Part shown: in pieces, positions 26,374 through 38,366 of the stretch
Position numbering within the stretch: the stretch's first letter is position 1
Layout: every line of letters begins with the position of its first letter
Assembly (NCBI GenBank): GCA_028673005.1
Contig: CM054112.1
Coordinates: 190,313,144-190,377,143, forward strand
DNA: 64,000 nucleotides
Direction: 5' to 3'
From: Tanypteryx hageni
Taxonomy: Eukaryota; Arthropoda; Insecta; Odonata; Petaluridae
Notes under the pieces: generated by a model
The model's input: the letters and a program-made list of their open reading frames with translations, nothing else
What the model was told of the DNA's origin: nothing
Database searches by the model: none
Position numbers and translations under genes: made by a program

Positions 26374-29300
26374 TAATAATCTGCTTGTTTATAACGTCGA
26401 CTGCATTTCCCGTCGATGCAAACAATGTTTTACGAATTTTATAGACGATATCCGTAAAAAATACTTATCTGTCTAAATACCTATTTGCACGATTTAGCTA
26501 TAAGGTTGTGACAAACGGAAAGATTTCGGACCCTCTCAATCAGCACCCAAGCCCACCGACTATGGGCACGCATAGAAACATCTTCTAACGAGCGTGGCAA
26601 TTATAATATTAACTGGAGTGAAGTCGAAGATCGTGATGCAACTTAACTTTCCGATGAAGTACTTCCAACCTCCGTGTAAATCCTCGTGTGTCGCTTAACG
26701 GACAGGGGGAACAAAAGAATGAGCGAAACCTGTGCCAGAAAAAATAAAAAAGGATCGCCGTACGCCACAGAATGCAGTGGCTCATTTATTTCTCTCTCTT
26801 TCTCTTGCCCGACCCACCCATGGCCGTGAACAGCTGTTCTTTCGGAGTTGCTTCGCTCACTTCCGCCGTACCGATTTCCAATCAATCGGCAACTTTCGCG
26901 GCGAAGGATATCAATAACCATCACAATGTTTTGACAGATTGACGCCGTCTAAAGGTTTCGATATCCATCTCGGTCTCCTCCGACCCTCCGTTTGTATGGT
27001 TTTATTTATTTCATCATCGCGACTACAGCTCTTAGATACTTGCTCATTGAAAACAATATAAAATGTTATGTTGACATGCTTGGTATGTTTGGTCATGAAA
27101 TGTTCCATCAAATTCTGAAGAATGACTGATAGTCAAGTGCATAGTCGACTTAAGCAGAATCGTTTTAGCATAATTTCATGTCGAGTGTAGATGAAAAATT
27201 CGGTCGAAAAGAGTCAATCTCAAAGTGATTTGAAATCATAAAAATTATTACGTGAGATATTAAATAGGAGGGTGGATCTATCGAAGGTTCATTCGGTACT
27301 GAATAAGGTAGAAAAAACTTTCGAATTATTACTTTCACTGGATTAATCAACATTTTTTTCCCAGAAATTTTTAGGTTTCATTTTTTAGCGCTTTATTTTA
27401 AATCGCTTATGTTTTCACTTTCACTTCAAATCTTTCAGTGTTCCATGTTCGTCGCCAAACTCAATAGGTTAAATTCATTCGAATAAAGTCAACAAAACGG
27501 CGCGATTGAAATAATTTGAAATTTAGCCACGAACAAGTGCAATTACATCAGTAATGATATCAGTATCTTAGCTACTCAATTTATTTACGCTAATTGCTAA
27601 CAATACCGCCTTTACTAAGAAGAGAAATAAGGCAACACTGCCCGACACAGGTGTCCCTACCTCTGCAACTTTCCATGTTTACCCGTTTGGCAACTCCTGC
27701 ATCCGCCCTCTCTTTTGTTTGCTTTCGAAACGACTGATTTATATCGGATTAGCGTTGATGTTGGGTTTTAAATGGCGGAAAATATGTTTCTGAAATTAGC
27801 TCAAGCCATTAGTGAGTCTCTAACACGCGATTTGTCCACGTCGTCAACTGCATCCTTTATTTTTTACAAGGATATTGGCCAAAAAGGGTAGAATCGCTCC
27901 ATTTCGAAGAGTGATCGAATGACTTTTCGCTTTAACTGGAAAATGTGACGAAGATCATATGTCATTTCAAACAGCTCAAGCATCAACAGATAAATCAAGC
28001 TGCGTTAACATATTGAAATGGATACTTTTATCCATATAGTTCTGGTTGAAATTCAAATGGATAATTCGTTTGAAAGGTTAAATATTTCGCCAATGAGTTG
28101 AAATATTCGTCTATTAAAATACTAAAATTGTGTGCAAATCTTGCGGCATTTTGAAAACATAGTGAAGTTTATTATGGTGACTTAAACGAAAATTCGGTAT
28201 CCGTTCACATTTTTTAAATCTTAAGAAACGTAAAGTTCGTTAATAAAAATTAATATGATTCGTACTATACTATATAATTTCAAATATTGACCTCGTGGTA
28301 TAAGTATGTTATTAATGGAATCACTGTTAAAATGCTAGTAAAGATAACAATGAAACTAGATCAATTACATTTTCACGCCGTGTTTAAATTATACAAATTA
28401 ATTCATGAATATTTCCGCAATTGCTTTTGAAATGGCGTTCGTGAAAACACTGTAGCAAATGTAACACGTTTCCAGAAACGAAGAGAAGAAATTTATTCAA
28501 ATTAGTTACGAAACCGACTTGTGAAACATAATTAGGAAGCTAACAGTCTATACAAAGCAGTTTTAGAGCAACTTCGTCTTTTTCTTCATTTTTGTGTTTC
28601 CTTCAAAAACCGAAATCCTGAACCGGAAATTCGAACGATTTTTCCTAATCTACTTCTTCGCGTGAAACTCGATCGAGTCTGACAGGGACACCGAAAACTC
28701 TGGGCGATAACGAAATAAATCTCCCGTCGATGTAAACATTTAAAAAACCACTGCCAGCCGGAGAGCCGGTATATTCTACGTTGTAGCGGAGAGGTGGGAG
28801 CAAATCGTCACGGACTGCTGAATTGCTGGGCGGACTGTTTGATGCACGTAACCGGAAGTGCCGAGACGATTTCCGGCCCACGGCGGCGAGAGAGCAAGGC
28901 AGAACTAGGTAGAAGCTGCAATTTTTAGATTTGGGGTCAATGGCGACGGAATAATAAATACTTCAATTGACGAGAGGCCTCGCGTCTTGAGATATTGTCC
29001 TATTTGAGGGAGACTTTTCTTTCTCTCCGGCAGAGGAGCGAATGGGCTGTCGAATAAATTCCATCGTGAACGAGTAATTGAGAATGGTGCACGGCTAAAT
29101 GCACATGTCCACATCTGAGCGTATGCTCTTCTCTGTCCGGGAGAGGACTCAATGCCAAACCCCTATTGCTAACTTCCTCCGAATACAAAAGGGAATGATA
29201 CAGAAGGGCAGAGGATACACGAGGGGATTACGAAGATCTAAAATAAAATTATGAGAACAGGTGTTACGAAGAACGCAGTTCGTTTGAGAAGAAGGCTTGT

Positions 29301-32300
29301 CTTTATTTAATATTATTTGGTTCTGCTATTTACGTCAACAATAAATCTTGCACGAATAATGTAGTGGATCTATACAAAATCACCTTTCTTTTGGGATCAT
29401 ATATACAGTGGCGTAACCGGGGGGGGGGGGGGTTATAACCCCCCTCCCCCATGAGCAACGTGTACTTTCCTCTGGAAAAGGTATTGACGCCCCAAGATAA
29501 TTGCGATCGTCGGAACGAGTAAATAAAAATCATTAGTGTTTTACTTGGCGTCCTACAAGTTAACTTTCTTTAAAAGATGAGTTATGCGATCAGGGCTTCC
29601 AAAACTGAAGGGGTCTCGTGAGAATGGGACCCATGTGCACGGCACTCCGGCGGACTGAGAGGTAGGGTGGCCGGAGGAGTGCCTCTCTCGGGCCAAGTGG
29701 TCGATTCTATTCGGGCTTTTTCGGGCCTTAAATGTGACCCATGTTATTATTTGCTGAATGTAAACGCCTTAGCTCTGCTTGTTGTTTCTCTTCATCTTAT
29801 TTTCCATAAAGGCATAGGAGAGAAAGAAATGCAATGTGGGTTGGAGTGGGGAAAGGGGGAAAAAATGCTTGACACTTCAGTGTCTTCTCACGAAAGAAAT
29901 TTGGTGCTGTGAGGATGAGCCGAGATAAACGAAGAATTTATTAAAATTACTCCATAAACGCATAACATGACTCAACCTAAGCGAAAGATTTGAGTTCATT
30001 AAGCATCTGCTGCCCGGCTAGTAAATCAAAGCGCGCGTGTGTGTATTTTTGGCTAATCAACCTCTTGGATTATTATAGAAAATAGAAGCACAAAAACTAA
30101 ACATCAAATACAGAGAGAGAACTAGGAAGAAAGCTGTAGGTCTCATATGTTCTGATGCTGCATGTACTCTCACTCCATATAATTTCCAGTCACTTTTCGT
30201 CAGTCATTCATTGCTAGTGCTCGAAGAAAGATCTCCTCGTTGCCTTGAAGGTTTGTACTTTCACACACACACACACATGTCGCGCCGCGCATGCATCATT
30301 TATTTTTATTTTTATTTTTTTAAAATTAAATCGCTAAACATAGAATCGTTATTTTTTGTTCTACTTTATGAAAAATTAGCGCCTTATATTGAATACAATG
30401 TTACGACAATTGACGTAACACAGGAGTGGGGAGACAGCGCTTATTCGTGTAACACAGCAGATGAATATGATGATCTTAAGAAAACTGCAGTTTATTCTTA
30501 CCTTTCCCTTTAAATTTTTACTACTCCTTCATAAACAATTTCTTGTATGTTTTCACATTGTCCCTTCGTATATAAGATATCTTAAGAAATCCCAGAGGGA
30601 GTAGTAATTTTTTCAGGATTAAATTTCTCATACCTTGTGCTCGGAATGGTAAAATTTTGGTCGGCCCATTAGGCAGAGTTCTAATCCCAAAACGATTTTC
30701 TCAACTCGTGTAACACAGGAATGACTGATACGTAGGAACTTTTTAAAACTAAGATTAAAATATTTTTCAAATACAAAATCAAGACATTGACGTAGGATTG
30801 CGCGCACGATTGGATTTTTATTTTATCATGGCCAAAATAAGAATCATTCTATAACTTACGTAAATCGACTAAGAACGCGAAAGTAGGTGGATTTTAATGT
30901 TACATCATATCTATTGGTTTATTATACGTAATTATGATCAATCTATCGTGTCATTATCTACTTATGCAACGTATTTTGTTGAATCTCTAAAAAAGAGGTC
31001 AGTGGAGATGTTAGTGATGAGGCTGATAACCTCCCCCCCCCCTGAAAAATTCCTGGATGCGCCACTGCTTATATAGATGCTAACAAATAACATTACAAAT
31101 AAATTCTCTCATTTACGCCGCGTTACTCTCGTTCGCAAATTAAACGGGGTCTATTCTTTTCCGCAATTTAAAATTTATTTTCGAGATTATTAAAACGCCG
31201 AATATCATTTCAAGGAACAAACTCACGACGATCGGCTCCAAAAACTAGGCCCCAGCGTCATAATTTCTCAATATTTAAATCATTGGCCCGATTCTAAAGA
31301 GGGCTGGAGGGTGTAGTGTGCATGCATCTGGGACGCCGGAAGGTACTGCCATGGTATAGAATGGAAGGAGAACGCAGAAAGAGGTCGTAAAGAATAGAGA
31401 GAGTGATGGAGAGAGTGGAAAAAGGGAGCGGAAAGAGAAATAGAGGGCAGAAAGAGGCTCGTAGACGAAGAGAAAGAGAGAAAGAAGATTTGGAACGCGT
31501 GGGGGGAGGTAACGAAGTCCGATGGGGGATCTCATCTGGTGCGTGACCTGGACAAACGCTTCAGCGGTACACGCCCCGCGATTCATAAGCGTGACACTGT
31601 AACCCAGGTGTTGCTGGAAATTATAATCCTCCCATTCTCACATCCTTTACAACTCTCGCCTACGACCGTCGGTAGCTATTAGTAACCATCGCGGGCGAAA
31701 CCGCGTAATTCTTCGCTGCCAAATTGTTGGAACTGCGGAAGGATCGTGGCGAAATGCGAGAGAACAACCGCGTGAACATTCCTTTCGTTGATTGCGAAAT
31801 CAGATTTGATACGTCATAGTTGTAATAACGAAACGGCAACGGGCCTGAGATCTCGGAACGAGATTAAACGATTCAGTGAATGTAGAAATATAACTTCGCA
31901 CGGACGAGAAAAGACTTTCGCCTCCTCTGAAGCGTTTTACGGCATAGCGTTTGGAAATACGGAAATTTTAAACCGGGAACCAATTGGACCGCGTTCCAAG
32001 GTTTAAAAAAAGACAGACGGCGACCTCTTTAAAATATCGTTTCTATCATTCGATAACAGTTCATCCGATTGTTCTTCCAATGTTACATTTTTGGAATGCA
32101 TATCATTTCAGGCTAACTTTCATCTAAAAAATTTCGTCGCGATGCCTCTCCGCATGGGAAAATTTGAAGTATACTTTTAAATTTTTTAGTCAGAAAATAA
32201 AGAATAATTGTTCTTTAAGTGAAAAAAGACTCCATGTGAGTTTTTTGAAAAATAAAAAACATTCATGTCTGCATATCTCTTAGTGTTCTCACGATATGAT

Positions 32301-35300
32301 CAACAAAATAAATGTCATATAACGCAAATACGGCAGGTAAATAAAATGATAACGGTCGTAATAATGTCAGGAAATCAGAAACGAATTTTCCTGAAGTCAT
32401 TCATAATTTTAAAACGTACGTCATATTTCTTTTTAAGAAAACGAATAAAAGGCCGACATGACTTAAGATAAAGTTGAGAGATGCGTTTGATATTTCTTTT
32501 AAAAGCACCACCTGTTTACTTTATCTTTCTCATGTGGTAGGAAAAGTTTCAATTCCGCATTTCTCGTCCGCAGCTGCTATGTTGCTCGTTTCAATGAAAA
32601 TCCACTTCTCTACAAGGACTGCAGACCAAGTTTAAACTCATGACCGCTTCGCGTGGCAGTAACTGATTCAGAGGTTGCTTCCCATGGCGCCGCTAAAACT
32701 ACGTACATGCCCTTAATCCCTGCCTTTTCAAAAACGATTATTTGCTAGCAAAAGCTATTTTTACCAAGAATAACAAGCACTAAAAACTAAAACCAATTAA
32801 TTTAAACTTAAATTACTATATTACTTAAATGCATGTTTTTTACCGTTTCGGTTTTCAGCATAAAATTACTACTATTAATCTGTAAAAATTGTTTTTAGAG
32901 AGTAAAATATTCCATGAGGATAATTGCTCTTTTGGTTGGTTTTTTCTGAAATATGACATGATTACTCTAAAATATAGCCTCTTTTTAAATTTCTCCCGCT
33001 TAGCAGAAAATTCGCTGTGAGAAATTTAAGTTATTAATCAAATTTTTCTCTCTCTCTCTCTCTGTCACAACTAGATCTCTCCGAGTGCCAACTGATGCAA
33101 GTCCCCGACGCAGTTTACCATTTGATGCGGCACACCGAACTAAGGGGCTGCAACCTCTCATCAAACGCAATCACTAAGCTCCCGCCCAAATTCGCAGCCA
33201 AGTTCTCGCTCATCACAGGTAATTTTCTACATCTGTTCTTACTCCTTTAAGGCTTGCAAAATTTTCCCGATTAGAATTCTATTTTTAGATATGGTAATAA
33301 ATAAGAATTTAGCTCGATACGATAATTCGCGCAGTTCGACGATCGATCTGAGATATCACGGCGTAAATGGATTCGTTTCGTCTAATTAAAATAATTATCA
33401 GAAACGACTAAGCTTACAAATAGGCGAAGAGCGATGTTCAGGGGCGATTTAAAATAGGATTGAGATTATATGATCATTAGCTTGTTAAATTATTTTACGA
33501 TCACGTCGAGTTGATTTCTTGGGAAAATTGTTCAATTTCTCGATAAGATAAATATAAAAAATATACATATTTCGATTTTAAATACCCTATCCTAATCACG
33601 CGATGCGAATAGTGATTTCACGAGACGATGAAGAAGCAATTCCTGATACAGTACTGAAGACACGTTGCTGCGATAAAGGTCCTCGGTGAAAAACGCTAAA
33701 CAAAAAATGGATAGCTGGGCTGTTCAACCCTTTCTCTGAGGGTAAAATCCTAGGTCTTTTTTTACTAGGATAGTGATGAGAATGGATTTTCCACTCGCCA
33801 GACACCTTCAGAAATAAACATACGGAGTGTTTGGCACGCCCGAGCTAGCTATTCGCTGCGGTCCAGGAATAGAAGGGGTTGAGTGAGCGCGTGGTCAGAG
33901 GGGTGAGCGAGTCTTGGGCAACACTAGATGCCGTCCTTGCGACACACACGCCGTCCCCCCGTGTTGGACAGAACCTTCCGCAGTCTTCCGGCGGACAAAA
34001 TACCAATCGAGAGGGTAAATTCTTTGACAAGGACTCTGCGGGGGGGGGGGGGGGGGAACTAAGTGGCAGCCGGTGGTAATCACTGGCAATTGGGACATCT
34101 TTCGAATTTAGTACTTCGAGTATGTGTATAATCCTGACATGGATCAGCTTATATAATAAAATACAAAATAATTTCTAATTTTGAACCAGACTTTTAAAAA
34201 AGTTAACTCTGAGGGAAATTTAGAAGTATTATTTTTTTAGGAATTGTTTTGTTGGGCAAGTAACTTGGAAAAATCGAACATTTTTATACTTATCTTTTTT
34301 CAAAAGTTGTAAAAAATTTGCAGTCGTTATCGTTCAGTGAAATGTACCATGAGTTATTACTCAATTTTCTATTTTCCAAAACATATTTCAAAATGCCATC
34401 TATTGTAAACGATTTTTCACTATTTTTCGATAGTGTCTTTATTATAGCAACTTGAATTAAAACCATGTTATGGTATCTAGAGAAAGAATTTGTATTCAAA
34501 TTTCTAATCGGTTACATATAAAAAGCGTTAAAAAATGTGTTAGGAAATATTTCAATTCTAATGTCTGCCTTTTATTTGTTTTAAAGTCAGTTCTGATAGT
34601 TAAAAGGAGATACACTTGAAAATGACAAAACTAGGAAATGAAAATATAAAATCGAAATTAAAACAATATTTATTCAAATATTTATTTAGAGGAAACGCCT
34701 AAGTTGACGCTTTATATGTAATTCGAAAACTTACAGTATTTTATCAGTATATATTTTAATGAGAGGAAAATGTAATCTCATTCTTTCGACTTTAACTCTC
34801 TAAAGGGATTTGCAATTTAGTTTTGGTCAAGGAGAATATTTAAATAGATTTTAAAATGAGTATCACGCTTCATTGATATACTGGGGGTAAATATTGCGGG
34901 TGCGGTATATTAGCGTAATACTTTGAGAATAAAACATCATTAGATTTTTTCCTTGCTTTCCCTAAATATTTCTATATTTCTCCCGAAATCCAAATGAGGC
35001 GCATAAAGTTTATTTTTAAACCATCCAATTCCCACATGAAAATCTAATGGAACATAAGGTCTCAAAAACCACCTCTGCCAAAAAGATTTCCGCGAATCGT
35101 AAAGAAATCTTCCGTCCTATCTACGCAAAAATACTCTGTTTTCGTCAACGACCGCTTTGGCCGCGTGCCACACCTCCAAGGTATTTCGAAACGCGAGGCA
35201 AAGCCAATGACACTCCGAATTCTGCGTATTCCGCGCAAAAATTCATCCGGAAGAAGCTTTTAGCAAAAGTGCGCATCGGCTTTCCCATGGCCACTGACCC

Positions 35301-38300
35301 AAGAAACGCGTCCCCCAATCCTCGGTTTTACATCTGGATGAGATTACCCGGCACTTCTCCATCTCACCACACGCTGTTCTCTCTCTCTCTCCATTCCCTC
35401 CTTAAATTGCCCCCTCCTCTTCCGTTCCCTCTGAAAATGTAACGCGGCGTTTGATGTGTGGCCCTTGGCAGCGGCGCCAAGAGGAACGCCATCCGCAGAC
35501 TTCCTGGACACCCGCCTTCCCATCCTTTATCCCCATCCTCCCCTCCAACGCTCGAGGCATGGATCGTCCCTTATAACCCGTTTCCCAATGCCCACCCACC
35601 GTACACAACAACCCCTCCTTGTAAATAGACCTCCCTCTTCCGACCCTTTTCCTCCCTTCTCTAGTGATTTGGAGTCGGCGTTGCGTCAATTCGCAAAGAG
35701 TGGGGTTATAATCTTCATACGGACGGAACGTCCCGTTTAACCTCAGCTGCGGCCATTAATTGAAACTGATTAAACTTGAATGTTCCACCGATGAATGTCT
35801 CAATCCCACATGTCGTATCCTTTATTTCACGCATTAATTTAAACGAGTTTTTGCATACGGTAACTGCGTAGCTCGTTTGGAACATGCAACTATTTCTCCG
35901 CATCTGCCTCCCACACCCGCATTCCTCCCTTGAGAAGAACGATGAATGTAGCAGGGCGCACTAAACGTTGAGAATATTCGAGTCTGGATTCTGTGCCTGT
36001 TGCGCGCGGCATTGAAAATAAAAAATAATTCACTTTCCCCGAATGACCTTGCCGTGTTGAATGGAGTGAGGGCAGTATTTTTGGCGCCGCCCCTGCCTTT
36101 CCCTCCCCCGCCGCCGTCCCACCTTCACGCAGCACATTTAATGCCCTCTCCCAGCCTTTCCTCCTCCCTCTATTTCCTAACCTCTCCTTCTACCGAATAG
36201 TTCGCCCGTCAACGTATCCCTAATCCCAAAACAGTGGTCATCTGCGTTCCATCCAACATCACTCTGTCTCCGCTGTTTGCGCCTATTCCACTCGTGGCGA
36301 AACCAAAAATAAACAACCGCTCAACAATGGAAAGGATGAGATCAGACGCCCTTCAACCTTCTTGCGACGGTTATTATTTGCATGGAAAAAATTATATCCC
36401 GTTATTAGAAAAAAAGATTCGATTAAGTTTCTTCGCGCCAGTTTTCTTTAATGACGGGGTGTCGTTAAATTTTCGATTAAAAATTGTTGATTTGTTCTTA
36501 AGCATTTTGGGGTTATTTAAAATTAAGAATCCTGAGCATTAATTTCGAAATAGTTGACGACTTACTAGTTATAACGCAGACTCTTGTATACATATATAAC
36601 AAGAAACGGTGCCTTCGTATTTTTCATCCTCGCAGCATCCATCACGGGAACATTTTCATATAAAAAAACAGCTCATTAGCGGTTAAAAGGACTCGCCGCT
36701 GACGCATTCGTCTTCTCCTCCTCCTTCCTCAAATTCTGCGTCTCCTTTTAGCCCGCACTTCCATCGCCACAATCCTTCAGCCCACCCGCATCCCGCCTCT
36801 CCTCAAAAGTTTCCGTCCACTTGGAGGAAACATAGACTCTTGGCATATTTCCCGCCAGGAAATCCCCAGTCTAATTTTAGACATATATGCCCTCCTGTTC
36901 AACCCTTTGCTCCCGCACGTGTCTTTTACGTTTACCACACAATATGCGATGAAGCAAACTAGATACGGGACTGAAATTTATGCTCATGATCGCGCGTAAT
37001 TAATGTATTAGACGAGCCGTCCTTAAATCAGGATGAATTTTAATTTTGAAATATAAATAACATCGTTGAGTCGAAATATATCTTGCAGGCCTTGGTAGAG
37101 GGGTGGTTAGCGTGTCTGGCTCCCCCCAAGAGTCACGAGTTCGAATTCTGTCGAGGACATGGTTTTGTGTGCTTGTCATTAAAACTATTATAACGTATGT
37201 AACTGGGGGAAACCTGCTATTATGGAAAATGATTTAAACTCCCTTAATTCTAACTTACTTAATGACTCTTAGAAACCTTTTATATTTAATTTTATTTATT
37301 GGGCCTAAAAAACTCTCGTGATTAATTTTATTGCACTATTAGAAAGGTTAAAACTATTTCACTAATCTATCTTTTTATTCCGCAGTTCTAAACTTGTCCC
37401 GAAACCGACTGAGTCGCCTCCCAGAGGAATTCTGCGACCTGTCAGCGTTGACCAAGCTAGACATTTCACACAATGCCTTCATTAACCTCCCGAGAGTGGT
37501 ATTTAAAATCCCAAACCTCAGTTCGCTTGTTGCTACGGACAACCACATAACAGGTGAGGTTATTTAACTTCCTCGAGTTCTTTGAGACGATTAAAACATT
37601 TATGTATAGCCTAAGTTCTAGTCAAGTTTCATTTAATAAGTTTATTTATAATGGGAACTAATACCATAAGCTTTTCTGAGCATAGAATCATCGTTAAAAA
37701 TAAAATATTTCGAAAATGTATACCAAAAATGTCTGAAGAGAGAAAGAAATTTTGTGCAATAATTGAATACTTCACACTTATCTATAAATATTCTCTCAGC
37801 GAATACCCTCGTTCATTGCATAGAAACAGTTTGTCATTACTTGATGAGTCATTACATAGGAGTCTTCAACGCCGATAGACGACTTTACTCGTCAAAAGTT
37901 TTCACTAGTAAAGTTACACTAACTCAGAAGCAGTTACTGTGAAAATTCTATATCAGACGAATAAAAATTACGTGATGAACTCAAAGACATAATGTACACC
38001 TTCAAACAAGACATACAGTACTTTTAAAGCGCCAGAGAAGGCTTTCCTTTATCACAGTCAGAGTAATGACTTAAATTCACTCGCGTTTATAAAAAGACTA
38101 CCATGAAAAAAACGAGCGGTTTAATTTGAAGCTCGTTCAAACTCTAAAATAAAACGATTCCTGATTTCTTCCTTCTTCTTTTTTCTTTTACAGAGGTTGA
38201 GGTGGACAAACTCCTGGCCGCCCCCAACATTACGGACGTGGATCTCCGACGCAACCCGATAAGCCGCCTGGCTCACACGGAACTTTCCGCTATGCCTCCC

Positions 38301-38366
38301 CGCATACGTCTTCATTTGCCCCCTCCTCCTCCTATGGAAGAGTGGGAAGACCTCAGTGACGTCTAA
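12223..38366 (+). CDS. LRRC20: LRRC20-like leucine-rich-repeat protein (spliced, four coding exons)
   Basis: The gene is join(12223..12442, 33075..33218, 37386..37553, 38194..38366), 705 bp, giving 234 residues. All junctions are GT..AG and the frame is open throughout. From residue 74 it has LRRs built on LDLSECQL, LNLSRNRLSRLPEEF, LDISHNAFINLP and VDLRRNPISRL. The order of repeats, the short helix-like lead-in GKAIIRVVGRCNEAQ before the first repeat, and the closing VEVDKLLAAPNIT segment match vertebrate LRRC20 (about 184 residues). The extra length is mainly a Gly/Asn/Gln-rich N-terminus. No signal peptide or membrane segment is seen, so it is probably intracellular. LRRC20 has no well-established biochemical role; protein binding through the LRR sheet is inference. 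The start is fixed by an in-frame TGA at 12196-12198. Confidence 0.88.
15120..15315. repeat. Purine-rich tract
   Basis: GGAAGGAG/GAGAGA-type sequence on the plus strand, preceded by two short (CA)n runs at about 15064-15075 and 15100-15110. No coding signal. Confidence 0.5.
15688..15749. repeat. (TA)n microsatellite, about 62 bp
   Basis: An uninterrupted TA dinucleotide run inside intron 1. Confidence 0.95.
16541..16606. repeat. GC-rich alternating hairpin cluster
   Basis: TGTTGC (16541-16546), GCAACA (16560-16565) and TGTTGC (16601-16606) can pair in two mutually exclusive ways. The larger structure pairs GCAACAGCGG (16560-16569) with its complement ending at 16606, and a CCGCCCC/GGGGCGG inner stem caps it with GAAG. 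The surrounding 400 bp is CpG-rich compared with the rest of the intron. Function is unknown. Confidence 0.55.
18212..18502 (-). repeat. Reverse copy of the 42-kb repeat head module
   Basis: Read on the minus strand, this matches the module at 42422-42730. Shared landmarks are TACTTTCTCCATATACGAAG at one end, the ATCGAGAAAATAGTCAAAAC segment read in reverse, and CCGGAAGTGG near the other end. It lacks the tail module seen at 43-44 kb. It is an interspersed repeat of unassigned class. Confidence 0.7.
20800..20935. repeat. Purine-rich tract
   Basis: GGAGGG/GAGAGA-rich plus strand with G-runs near 20884-20935. No coding signal. Confidence 0.45.
21326..21397 (-). tRNA. tRNA-Glu (anticodon CTC)
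   Basis: The minus strand folds as a complete 72-nt tRNA including the discriminator. The 7-bp acceptor stem TCCGTTA (21397-21391) pairs with TAACGGA (21333-21327). A canonical D arm carries TGTCTAGTGGTTAGGATA (A box). The anticodon stem is CCCGG/CCGGG with loop CTCTCAC, giving anticodon CTC at 21364-21362. The T arm contains GGTTCGATTCC (B box). No intron and no CCA are encoded. A T-rich stretch with TTTT follows on the minus strand, consistent with RNA polymerase III termination. It lies antisense within intron 1 of the LRRC20-like gene. All stems pair, so it is likely functional, unlike the degenerate unit at 37.1 kb. Confidence 0.95.
21407..21451. repeat. 21-bp-stem, 3-nt-loop hairpin beside tRNA-Glu
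   Basis: The arm 21407-21427 and its complement 21431-21451 match at 20 of 21 positions around a GTG loop. The core is AGCTTCTCACT..AGTGAGAAGCT. It begins 10 bp upstream of the 5' end of the tRNA on its own strand. It belongs to no transposon I can see. Confidence 0.8.
24170..24415. repeat. Long purine-rich tract
   Basis: About 245 bp with GAGAGAGA, GGGGGGAG and GAGGAGATGAG runs on the plus strand. It is open in several frames but has no protein-like composition. Confidence 0.6.
26294..26375. repeat. (TA)n microsatellite, about 82 bp
   Basis: A TA dinucleotide array with a single G interruption at about 26355, in intron 1. Confidence 0.95.
29406..31067. mobile_element. Candidate non-autonomous hAT element (1.66 kb)
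   Basis: The left end reads CAGTGGCG followed by TAACC and a 14-G run. The right end, on the minus strand, reads CAGTGGCGCATCCAGG followed by a G run. Flanks are CATATATA (29398-29405) and CTTATATA (31068-31075), 7 of 8 identical. No transposase is present inside. The terminal similarity is short (about 8 bp) beyond the G-rich parts, so the two ends could instead belong to two separate MITE fragments. Confidence 0.4.
31370..31510. repeat. Purine-rich tract
   Basis: GAGAGA/GGAAAG-rich plus strand. No coding signal. Confidence 0.5.
33075..33218 (+). CDS. LRRC20: LRRC20-like coding exon 2
   Basis: It encodes residues 74-121, containing LSECQLMQVPDAVY and LSSNAITKLPPKF, the first two LRR units. 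The acceptor follows a (CT)n tract and reads CAACTAG|ATC; the donor is TCACAG|GTAATT. The length is 144 bp and both flanking introns are phase 1, so skipping it would keep the frame. Confidence 0.88.
34040..34056. repeat. 17-bp G homopolymer
   Basis: An uninterrupted G run in intron 2. It is prone to length error in sequencing. Confidence 0.9.
37088..37157 (+). repeat. tRNA-like unit (SINE head or tRNA pseudogene)
   Basis: It has an A-box-like TGGTTAGCGTG (37104-37114) and a B-box-like GAGTTCGAATTC (37137-37148) at tRNA spacing. An imperfect anticodon stem lies around CTCCCCC. The acceptor stem pairs only partly (about 5 of 8). An unrelated AT-rich tail follows, as in tRNA-derived SINEs. No second copy is visible in the window, so SINE status is unproven. 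Confidence 0.5.
37386..37553 (+). CDS. LRRC20: LRRC20-like coding exon 3
   Basis: It encodes residues 122-177 with three LRR cores: LNLSRNRLSRLPEEF, LDISHNAFINLPRVVF and LVATDNHIT. The acceptor is TTCCGCAG|TTC and the donor ACATAACAG|GTGAGG. The length is 168 bp with phase-1 introns on both sides. Confidence 0.9.
37554..38193 (+). other. Intron 3 of the LRRC20-like gene (640 bp)
   Basis: GTGAGG to TTTTACAG, with a strong TTCTTCTTTTTTC pyrimidine tract before the acceptor. Nothing else recognised. Confidence 0.85.
38194..38366 (+). CDS. LRRC20: LRRC20-like coding exon 4 (stop)
   Basis: It encodes residues 178-234, with VEVDKLLAAPNITDVDLRR (last LRR), then NPISRL, a five-proline run and an acidic tail EEWEDLSDV. 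TAA is at 38364-38366. Confidence 0.9.

Larger units (their letters stand above)
12443..33074 (+). other. Intron 1 of the LRRC20-like gene (20.6 kb)
   Basis: It begins GTGAGA and ends TCACAACTAG. It holds a minus-strand tRNA-Glu gene, a hairpin beside it, two (AT)n arrays, a GC-rich hairpin cluster, purine tracts, a reverse copy of the 42-kb repeat family, and a candidate non-autonomous hAT. Several open frames of 100-140 codons occur (for example near 14.0, 25.3 and 28.7 kb), but none shows a domain. I see no nested protein gene. Confidence 0.75.
33219..37385 (+). other. Intron 2 of the LRRC20-like gene (4.2 kb)
   Basis: GTAATT to TTCCGCAG. It contains a 17-G homopolymer (34040-34056), pyrimidine tracts near 35.4 and 36.1 kb, and a tRNA-like unit at 37.09 kb. 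No nested gene is supported. Confidence 0.75.

Noticed and set aside
28645..28881. 78-codon minus-strand frame in intron 1
   Set aside because: No domain or splice context; the start is not supported.
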